Assembly: GCA_013388455.1 (NCBI GenBank)
Contig: JACAFF010000024.1
Location: 1 to 56,015 of the forward strand
DNA length: 56,015 nt
Reading direction: 5' to 3'
Source of the DNA: Nitrospirota bacterium
Lineage (GTDB): Bacteria > Nitrospirota > Thermodesulfovibrionia > Thermodesulfovibrionales > SM23-35
Part shown: one piece after another, positions 25,782-32,076 of the stretch
Position numbering within the stretch: the stretch's first letter is position 1
Layout of the letters: the number at the start of each line of letters is the position of its first letter
Position numbers and translations under genes: made by a program
The notes under the pieces: generated by a model
Told to the model about the DNA's origin: nothing
Databases searched by the model: none
Seen by the model: only the letters and a program-made list of their open reading frames with translations

Positions 25782-27062
25782 TTATTTATGGTGTGTTGCT
25801 CTCATGGTTTGAGCAAGTTCCTTAATATTCCCGAGGTCTTTTACCATCATTGCCCAACCATACCAGTAGGCATAATCCGGATTGACATGGAAGAAAGCCT
25901 GGTATGTTCTCATTCGGTGCTTCATGTACATCTGAAATAAAACCTGATCTATGTATGAAAGTTTATTGGTATCACCTCCGCCTGTATGCATGAAATACAG
26001 AAAATCTGGATATGCAAAGGTATAGTTATCAGGCTTTTTTATAATTCCATCTTTATAAAGACCTGCAACTATCTCTATTGCTTCAGCAAGTAAGCGATCA
26101 GCTTTCTGCATCATAGAATCACCCATTTCAAGTTGTTGACGTGCATATTGGGCAGAATGGCAGTTAGTGCACCTTTTTATCATTTTGTTGCGTTCAGTCT
26201 GCCATGCTTCTTCTGTAAGCCTAACCATATCTACTGATTTTACTGCTTCGAGCCGCGCAGTGGGCTCGCCAGTTTCGGGGTTAATGACACCGAGGGCTTT
26301 TAGAATAGTAATTCTATCAGCTTTCCATTGAGGGTCTTCCGGTAAGGGCAGTCTTACCCCAAGAAATCCCCACGCTGTGCGGTTTTCATGGGTACCGCCT
26401 GGTAGATGACAGTACTGACAGGATGGAGCCTGAGCATTTTCTGGTAAATTGCCAGAGTTTTTCACAAACCAGCGTGTTCCGTGTTTGGCACTTTCCCACA
26501 TCTCCCATTGTGGATGATCATAACCCATGTGACATTGCTGACATGCTTTAGGATCTAAAGCCTCCTTTTTTGAAAAACTATGTCTGGTATGACACTCATC
26601 ACAAGAATTATTCTGATACCGATAACCTTTTGCTGATTGTTCCTTTTTCTGAGCTTCGGTTTTGATTCCCATATTATGGCAACCTCCGCAACCTCTTCCG
26701 CCCTCCATAAGCTCATCTGGTTCCACATGTGTAATGGGCAAAGCATTCATCGAAGTCCATCCAAAATTGTGCTTTCCTTTTGAAAATTCATCAAACTGTT
26801 TCTTATGACACCGAGCACAAAGATTTTCGTCTGGAAGTTCTGCGAGCTTGACATTCTGAGGTCCGGTATGTTTATTCCCATGGCATGTTGAACATGTTAC
26901 TTCCTTAGTGCTATGTTTGCTGGCTTCCCAGTCTTTCACAAGTCCTGGAGTTACACCCATATGACAGTTAACACAAAACTCTGCATGTGCCAATGAATTA
27001 TCCATTAACCCCACATATGAAAAGAGAAGGGAAAATGATATGATAATAATTAGTTTTTTCAT
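25782..27062 (-). CDS. octaheme c-type cytochrome, hydroxylamine oxidoreductase (HAO)-like
   Basis: A 426-residue periplasmic protein. The signal peptide is residues 1 to about 27 (ends SLAHA). Eight CxxCH haem sites start at Cys 30, 57, 82, 125, 154, 174, 215 and 298, an HAO-family layout, followed by a haem-free helical C-terminus with FFHVNPDYAYWYGWAMMV. HAO-like octahaem proteins oxidise hydroxylamine or hydrazine, or reduce nitrite or hydroxylamine, depending on whether a Tyr cross-links the catalytic haem; several Tyr are near the C-terminus, but an alignment is needed to decide. AGGGGG precedes the start. It follows the selenoperoxiredoxin and PerR genes on the same strand. Confidence 0.85.
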   Translation of the reverse strand: MKKLIIIISFSLLFSYVGLMDNSLAHAEFCVNCHMGVTPGLVKDWEASKHSTKEVTCSTCHGNKHTGPQNVKLAELPDENLCARCHKKQFDEFSKGKHNFGWTSMNALPITHVEPDELMEGGRGCGGCHNMGIKTEAQKKEQSAKGYRYQNNSCDECHTRHSFSKKEALDPKACQQCHMGYDHPQWEMWESAKHGTRWFVKNSGNLPENAQAPSCQYCHLPGGTHENRTAWGFLGVRLPLPEDPQWKADRITILKALGVINPETGEPTARLEAVKSVDMVRLTEEAWQTERNKMIKRCTNCHSAQYARQQLEMGDSMMQKADRLLAEAIEIVAGLYKDGIIKKPDNYTFAYPDFLYFMHTGGGDTNKLSYIDQVLFQMYMKHRMRTYQAFFHVNPDYAYWYGWAMMVKDLGNIKELAQTMRATHHK

Positions 27063-27170
27063 GACATCCCCCTTTTTAAAATGTTAGTATTGTCAAAAGT
27101 TTTTTCTCAAAAAGACTTAAAACCCTTAATTATCAATGCATAGTTTATTTTTTGCTTGCCTCCTTCTCTC

Positions 27171-27260
27171 CCCGCCCGCGGGGGATACTGTAAAGATCCT
27201 TTGTTCCCCGCCAAAGGGGTATACTGTAAAGATATCTCTTGTTAGGGGATAATATTGTAA
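27171..27260. repeat. 36-bp-period repeats in the leader of the octaheme cytochrome gene
   Basis: Two modules, CCCCGCCCGCGGGG + GATACTGTAAAGAT (27171-27197) and CCCCGCCAAAGGGG + TATACTGTAAAGAT (27206-27233), are followed by a decayed third (AGGGG + ATAATATTGTAA to 27260). ATACTGTAAAGAT starts at 27185 and 27221, 36 bp apart. Each C/G block is itself palindromic. They sit between prxU and the cytochrome gene, about 110-200 bp before the cytochrome start, so they could be regulator-binding sites or a small dispersed-repeat cluster. Confidence 0.6.
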
Positions 27261-27353
27261 CTCCCCTCTCAGTTTGTTTTCATATCCCGTACTTTTTCCC
27301 ATGAAACTTTTGACATTACCAAAATATTTTCTAATGAACTCTATTTAATGCGT

Positions 27354-28076
27354 TTAGTCAAAAGCCATCTTTGTCTTCCAAACCTTCCATACATTTCCGA
27401 CAAGGTCTGGTCCTGGTTTTAAAGTTATCTTGCCGGGTTTCCATCCTGATGGCATTGCTTCTGTCCCTTTACTTTTCCGTACATGTTGGAACGCCTGTAT
27501 CTGCCTGATAGATTCACTCACATTCCTACCAACAGGTGGAGTCAGTATCTCGTATCCCTGAATTATTCCATCAGGGTCAATTATAAATCTTCCCCTTGTT
27601 TCAACACCTGCATTATCATCATATACACCGTAAACACTCCCAACTTTTCCTCCGGTGTCAGATAGCATAGGGAAGGGTATTCCGCCTTTTACCATTTTTG
27701 AAAGTTCGTGGTCATTCCACATCTTGTGAACAAATACACTGTCGATACTCATAGAGAATATCTCGACACCAAGTTTTTTAAACTCAGGGTATTTTTCAGC
27801 AACTGCTGAAAGTTCTGTTGCTCACACAAAGGTAAAATCACCCGGATAGAAACAAAGTAAAATCCATTTCCCAAAATATTCTGATAGTTGTAAATTGACG
27901 AATTTCCCCTGATGATAAGCTGGAGCAGTGAAATCCGGTGCTTTTCGCCCGATAAGAATCATGGTCTTTTCCTCCTTTTTCATAGGCTGTTCATTTTCCG
28001 GTATTTTTTCTTTTTCCTTTTCTCCAACAACGCCTCCGGTTGGTCGTGCACAACCGGGTTTAAATTCTTGCGGCAT
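27354..28076 (-). CDS. prxU: selenocysteine-containing peroxiredoxin (AhpC/Prx1 family) with in-frame TGA
   Basis: A 240-residue peroxiredoxin that reduces peroxides. Reading through TGA (27822-27824) gives CFYPGDFTFVUATELSAVAE, placing Sec exactly at the peroxidatic Cys of Prx1 proteins (FTFVCPTEL). The frame continues with IFSMSIDSVFVHKMW, GRFIIDPDGIIQGYE and ends GWKPG...WKTKMAFD. The usual resolving-Cys motif EVCPANW reads EAMPSGW, so it is a one-Sec enzyme needing an external reductant. The start at 28076 has AGGAGG and gives a 38-residue hydrophilic extension. An internal ATG 27962 also has GGAGG and would place Sec at residue 47, the usual position. A SECIS-like hairpin follows the TGA. 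Confidence 0.93.
27794..27811 (-). promoter_or_regulatory. SECIS-like hairpin of the peroxiredoxin gene
   Basis: On the minus strand TTTCAGC, loop AGTT, GCTGAAA form a perfect 7-bp stem starting 10 nt after the TGA. Position and size fit a bacterial SECIS element read by SelB. The loop has GU-type bases but not the full E. coli AGGUCU loop. It lies in codons for a segment (ELSAVAEK) that is itself conserved. Confidence 0.7.
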
Positions 28077-28130
28077 AAAAACCTCCTTTCATATTATTTT
28101 TTTAAAGTGTTATTAAGAATCAATAAAACA

Positions 28131-28167
28131 GTGCAATCTATAAACAAAAATATGTTTAAGATTGCAC
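28131..28167 (-). repeat. long inverted repeat in the prxU leader
   Basis: GTGCAATCTATAAACA (28131-28146) and TGTTTAAGATTGCAC (28153-28167) form a 15-bp stem with one bulged base around AAAATA. It lies about 55-90 nt before the prxU start and about 120 nt after perR. On the minus strand it is followed by TGTTTTATTG, so it could be a perR terminator/attenuator or a structured 5' UTR of prxU. Confidence 0.55.
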
Positions 28168-28254
28168 TCACCCTGTGCAAATTTCTGAACTTCCTCATAG
28201 TTAGAGATTCAGCAAATCGTGTTTCAATTGTCGCAATTTGATAATTTATCTTAT

Positions 28255-28271
28255 ATAGTAATAATTCCTGT
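28255..28271 (-). promoter_or_regulatory. degenerate PerR-type box upstream of prxU
   Basis: ATAGTAATAATTCCTGT matches the perR-promoter palindrome (ATAGTAAT-N-ATTACTAT) at 13 of 16 positions. On the minus strand a TAGACA (28274-28269) stands at its upstream edge and an AT-rich AGATAA (28251-28246) 17 nt further, resembling the arrangement at the perR promoter. It is placed just behind the perR stop codon, so prxU probably has its own PerR-controlled promoter. Confidence 0.45.
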
Positions 28272-28288
28272 CTAAAATAAAAGATATA

Positions 28289-28705
28289 TTACCTTCTTAA
28301 GCATTTAGGGCAGAGACCTTCAAGAACTACTTTCTTGTTCACTACCTTAAATTGCTTTTTAATGTCTTTTGGAATCGTCAGATTGTCATATTCTTTATTA
28401 TGGAAATCTATAATAATATTACACTTTATACACCTGAAATGATGATGGGTCTCAATATCAGGATCATATCTCTTGGATTGTCCATACCCCTCAACAATAT
28501 TTGCGATACCAATTCTGGAAAATGTTAAAAGTGTCCTGTTCACCGTGTCAAATGATATATTTGGTATCTTTTTTCTTATCCTCTTATATATTGTATCTGC
28601 GGAAGGATGATTCTTTGCCTTAAGAAATTCCTGATAAATAGCAGTGCGCTGAGGGGTTATTTTCAGCCCATTTTCTCTGGATCTATTAAAAAATTCAACC
28701 ATCAT
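28289..28705 (-). CDS. perR: Fur-family peroxide-type regulator (PerR-like)
   Basis: A 138-residue Fur-family repressor (147 if started at ATG 28732). The winged helix is at ENGLKITPQRTAIYQEFL...NISFDTVNRTLLTF. The metal-sensing HHHFRCIKCNIIIDF and C-terminal CPKC give the two CxxC pairs of the structural zinc site. Its context next to a peroxiredoxin favours PerR over Fur. Start choice: the predicted promoter -10 ends at 28740, so transcription should begin near 28733, making ATG 28732 leaderless. The ATG at 28705 has TAAGG 8 nt upstream and is preferred. The gene is probably autoregulated. Confidence 0.85.
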   Translation of the reverse strand: MMVEFFNRSRENGLKITPQRTAIYQEFLKAKNHPSADTIYKRIRKKIPNISFDTVNRTLLTFSRIGIANIVEGYGQSKRYDPDIETHHHFRCIKCNIIIDFHNKEYDNLTIPKDIKKQFKVVNKKVVLEGLCPKCLRR

Positions 28706-28739
28706 TGCTTTTGCCTTAACTCCATTATTCATAATTTAA

Positions 28740-28768
28740 ACTATATAGTAATTATTACTATTTGTCAA
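28740..28768 (-). promoter_or_regulatory. perR promoter with embedded 17-bp operator
   Basis: On the minus strand TTGACA (28768-28763), a 17-nt spacer and TATAGT (28745-28740) form a near-consensus sigma-70 promoter. The spacer is almost filled by a perfect inverted repeat, ATAGTAAT-T-ATTACTAT (28745-28761), with the 7-1-7 style of Fur/PerR boxes. Binding there would block RNA polymerase, so autorepression is expected. Confidence 0.8.
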
Positions 28769-28895
28769 GAAATATATACTTATATTTTACTATATTACGG
28801 AAATATCATTTATGCACTATTTAAAAAATCACAATTGGACTATTAATCCGAAAGCTGAAATTGTTTATAATCAAAACCATTCTAAGACAGTTTTC

Positions 28896-28972
28896 TGGTC
28901 GGGGCGAAAGGATTTGAACCTTCGACACCACGGTCCCGAACCGTGTGCGCTACCAGGCTGCGCTACGCCCCG
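28896..28972 (-). tRNA. tRNA-Pro (anticodon CGG)
   Basis: A complete cloverleaf on the minus strand: acceptor CGGGGCG/CGCCCCG, D-arm with AGCGCAGCCTGGTAGCGCA, anticodon stem CACGG/CCGTG with loop TTCGGGA (anticodon CGG at 28938-28936) and a T-arm with GGTTCAAATCC. An encoded CCA (28898-28896) is present. It decodes CCG. Confidence 0.95.
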
Positions 28973-28990
28973 ATTGAAAATAATAACATA

Positions 28991-29842
28991 TCAATAAAAT
29001 AAAATATAATCGGCATCCCCGTGTGTAATATTTTGAGGATCAATGTATCCAGGGATATAAGGCAATAATACTCTATAACTAATTTTTTTTGAGAGATTCG
29101 CTATTTGTTCAGGAATTCCTCTTTTCCATGCATGTCCGTTTCCCGTCAGAACAATAACCTTTTTATCAGAATTTTTCATAAAGAACTCAAAAACATTCTT
29201 AGCCATTACTCGATCCCATATGAGTTGTGCTTCACAGAAAAATATAAAATTTTTGTTATTATGTCCATGCATAGCATAAGCCCTCCTGATAAATTTCATA
29301 TATTGCTCATCTACAGCACATCCTGTTTCAGGAGGGAGTTTAGAAAGTTCGTCTTTTGATAAGGATGAAAATCCTGATCTTGCTATTTTTCTTGTAATTT
29401 CTGGAGAGATATTTAAACCAATAGTTGGAATTTCATATTTTTTTAAATAAAGAAAAATATCTCTATATAAATACCATGGAAAATTCCAATTTTCGTAATA
29501 TGCTTTGATAAAATCATCCGTAGATAGATCACCTGATACCCAACGATTGAGAATATCCTGATTTTCAGCAATAAACATTTCAAGGCCTATAGCTACTGGC
29601 AATTTCATATCTTTAAATGTCTTTATAATATCAAGTTGCATTCGGTGATGGATTTCCTGATCGTGATTTTCACCCACAAAAACAATGTTTACTTTTTTTA
29701 AGTCTGAGAGCATCTGTTGATAGCTAATATTTTTTTTATCTGCTGTTCTAAATACTTTTATACCATCAGCATATGTTTTTATCTGAAAACATAGTTGAAA
29801 AAATAGTATAGTCAGAAAAAAGAGTAAAAATTTCCTGAGCAT
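28991..29842 (-). CDS. ChaN-like haem-binding uptake protein (exported)
   Basis: A 283-residue exported protein with a signal peptide (residues 1 to about 25, ...KTYA). The Pfam Cofac_haem_bdg/ChaN core is recognised by VFVGENHDQEIHHRMQLDII, AIGLEMF, LNRWVSGDLSTDDF, NWNFPW.LYRDIFLYLKKY, FIRRAYAMHGH and KVIVLTGNGHAWKRGIPEQI. It has no lipobox Cys. ChaN proteins bind haem cofacially and are tied to iron or haem stress; related folds include Tiki-type metalloproteases. The context (tRNA, then PerR and cytochrome genes on the same strand) is compatible with haem metabolism but not proof. Confidence 0.8.
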   Translation of the reverse strand: MLRKFLLFFLTILFFQLCFQIKTYADGIKVFRTADKKNISYQQMLSDLKKVNIVFVGENHDQEIHHRMQLDIIKTFKDMKLPVAIGLEMFIAENQDILNRWVSGDLSTDDFIKAYYENWNFPWYLYRDIFLYLKKYEIPTIGLNISPEITRKIARSGFSSLSKDELSKLPPETGCAVDEQYMKFIRRAYAMHGHNNKNFIFFCEAQLIWDRVMAKNVFEFFMKNSDKKVIVLTGNGHAWKRGIPEQIANLSKKISYRVLLPYIPGYIDPQNITHGDADYILFY

Positions 29843-29913
29843 ATATTTAAGAATAACATAAAATCATTGCATACTCGACATATAAAACATCACTCTGATA
29901 AAATTGAATTGAA

Positions 29914-30678
29914 ATGGACCATTATATACCTTATATAAAAAGGAAGATTATCTTAAAGGCCGGAGAGTCTTCCGAGAGAAAAGAAGATTACATAGCTGTT
30001 GAAAAGAAACTGAATATTACGTTGAATGAGAAGTGCATCATAAGTCTTTTTTGCACACCGTCGCAAATAAAAGAATTAATCACAGGCCTTTTGTTTACTG
30101 GGGGGATATCTGATGGGGAAATCTCTCCAGATATATTAAACATATCATATGGAGATGAAATCAATGTTGATATAGCTGCTAAAAATATTCCGATGAAAAA
30201 TCTCAATGTCTCGAGACATCTTGGCGGTTTTACCTTTACAAAAGATAGAATTTCGAAACCAATCACAGATCGTCTCTCTGTATCCTTTAAAGTCATTAAA
30301 GGTTTATTTGATAAATTTCAGCAGAAATCAGAACTTTTCAGATTAACCGGATGTTTTCATAGTGCAGCACTCGCAGATACAGAAAAAATTCTCGCATTTG
30401 CTGAAGATATTGGCAGACATAATGCTGTTGATAAAGTAATTGGAAGCATTCTTCTTCAAGATATTCCTTTTTTTGAGAAAATTATGCTTGTAAGTTGCAG
30501 ATTATCTTCAGAAATTGTATTAAAATGCAGCCACCTTAATATTTCAATACTTGCGAGCAGAGCAGCTCCTACGGATCTTGCTATTAAAATTGCTGAAGAA
30601 TCTCGGATCACTCTTATTGGTTTCATGAGGGACAATCGGTTTAATATTTACACGCACAACCACAGAGTAATTCTATGA
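29914..30678 (+). CDS. fdhD: formate dehydrogenase sulfurtransferase FdhD
   Basis: A 254-residue FdhD, which transfers sulfur to the molybdenum or tungsten bis-MGD cofactor of formate dehydrogenases. Recognisable segments are IKELITGLLFTGGIS, LTGCFHSAALAD (single Cys where E. coli has a CxxC pair), AEDIGRHNAVDKVIG, LVSCRLSSEIVLKCS, LASRAAPTDLAIKIAEE and TLIGFMRDNRFNIYTH. Formate dehydrogenases are frequent selenoproteins, so its location 5 kb from selD is coherent. No fdh structural gene is in the window. Confidence 0.88.
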   Translation: MDHYIPYIKRKIILKAGESSERKEDYIAVEKKLNITLNEKCIISLFCTPSQIKELITGLLFTGGISDGEISPDILNISYGDEINVDIAAKNIPMKNLNVSRHLGGFTFTKDRISKPITDRLSVSFKVIKGLFDKFQQKSELFRLTGCFHSAALADTEKILAFAEDIGRHNAVDKVIGSILLQDIPFFEKIMLVSCRLSSEIVLKCSHLNISILASRAAPTDLAIKIAEESRITLIGFMRDNRFNIYTHNHRVIL

Positions 30679-30702
30679 AACATCTGAATTTACTCCTTCT
30701 TG

Positions 30703-32076
30703 CTATTTAATCCCATATTTTTGTAAACGATGGCGGAATGATCTGAAGGAGAGATGAAGGAGTTTTGCAGCCTCTGTCTTAACACCGTTCGCTTTTTCGA
30801 GCGCTTTAAGAAGATATTTCTTTTCAATACCTTCAATAAATTTTTCAAAATCAATACCTTCATCTGAAAGCTCAGGGATTATATTAATCAATTCAGAATA
30901 TACAGGTCCTCTTGTTATTTCCAGAGGAAGGTCAGAAGGGGTTATCTCATATTTATCGGTAAGCACAGCTATCCTTTCAACAACATTCTCAAGTTCTCTC
31001 ACATTCCCTTTCCATGTGTAATCCATCAATAATTTCATAGTATCAGGCATTATTTTTCTCGGGATCCCAGATGATTTTTTAAAAAAGTGGTTTACAAGCA
31101 ATGGTATGTCTTCCTTTCTCTCACGTAAAGGCGGAATATCTATTGGAACAACATTCAGTCTGTAATATAAATCTTCCCTGAATCTCCCGTTTTTAATTTC
31201 TTCTCTTAAATCCTTATTTGTTGCAGAAATAATCCTTACATCTACTTTTATATCTGCTGTTCCACCAACGCGTCTAAAAGTAGCATTTTCAAGAACCCTT
31301 AGTAACTTAACCTGAAGATTAACCGGCATTTCGCCAATCTCATCCAAAAAAAGACTGCCACCGTCTGCGATTTCAAACAGTCCCTGTTTATTATACATAG
31401 CTCCTGTAAAGGCACCTTTCATGTGCCCAAAAAGTTCCGATTCAAGAAGTCCTTCAGGAAATGCTGTGCAGTTTATAGTTACAAAATTTTTATCTTTTCT
31501 AGCACTCAAATTGTGGATTGCAGATGCAAATAACTCCTTTCCAGAACCACTCTCACCAGTTATTAAAACATTAGAATTACTTTGCGCTATTCTTGGAATC
31601 AGTCTGAAAAGTTCTTGCATCCTCGGGCTCCTGCTGATAATATTGTCGAGAGAGCAGGTAGTTTCTACCTTTTCTCTCAAAACCAAAATTTGCTCACTCA
31701 ACATCTTCTTTTCTATTGCATTCTTGACAATTAATCTAATCTCATCTATATTGAATGGTTTATTAACATAATCGTAAGCGCCCATTTTCATTGCTTCAAT
31801 AGCCTTTTCATTAGTACCAAAAGCTGTTATCATAATTACAATTGTATTGGGAGATATTCCTTTAATCGTTTTTAAAACTTCAAATCCATCTAACTTCGGC
31901 ATTTTCATATCAGTAATAACAAGATCAAAGATATCTTTCTCAACATATGAAATCCCTTCGAGTCCATCTGATGCGGTAACCACCTCATATCCCTCCCCTT
32001 CAAGGAGTATCTTCAATACTTCCCGCATGCTTTTTTCATCTTCTATAATAAGTATTTTACCTTTAAGCTTTTTCAT
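30703..32076 (-). CDS. pilR: sigma-54-dependent response regulator, PilR-like
   Basis: A 457-residue NtrC-family activator. The receiver has acidic IIEDE and phospho-acceptor D56 (VITDMKMP). The AAA+ domain has Walker A GESGSGKELFASAIH, the sigma-54 contact loop ELFGHMKGAFTGA and Walker B GGSLFLDEIGEMP. The C-terminal Fis-type HTH is AAKLLHLSFRSFRHRLQKYGI. It overlaps the kinase gene upstream by 14 nt and ends the pilus block, so PilR (activator of pilin transcription) is the likely identity. The pilin gene is not in the window. Confidence 0.85.
   Translation of the reverse strand: MKKLKGKILIIEDEKSMREVLKILLEGEGYEVVTASDGLEGISYVEKDIFDLVITDMKMPKLDGFEVLKTIKGISPNTIVIMITAFGTNEKAIEAMKMGAYDYVNKPFNIDEIRLIVKNAIEKKMLSEQILVLREKVETTCSLDNIISRSPRMQELFRLIPRIAQSNSNVLITGESGSGKELFASAIHNLSARKDKNFVTINCTAFPEGLLESELFGHMKGAFTGAMYNKQGLFEIADGGSLFLDEIGEMPVNLQVKLLRVLENATFRRVGGTADIKVDVRIISATNKDLREEIKNGRFREDLYYRLNVVPIDIPPLRERKEDIPLLVNHFFKKSSGIPRKIMPDTMKLLMDYTWKGNVRELENVVERIAVLTDKYEITPSDLPLEITRGPVYSELINIIPELSDEGIDFEKFIEGIEKKYLLKALEKANGVKTEAAKLLHLSFRSFRHRLQKYGIK

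Noticed and set aside
27354-28076. Peroxiredoxin as a pseudogene with a nonsense mutation
   Set aside because: The single stop is TGA exactly at the peroxidatic Cys codon, the rest of the frame is intact, a hairpin follows at SECIS distance, and selD in the same region shows the same pattern.
28896-28972. tRNA-Sec
   Set aside because: The acceptor arm is 7 bp, the variable loop is short and the anticodon is CGG, so it is an ordinary tRNA-Pro. No selC is visible in the window.
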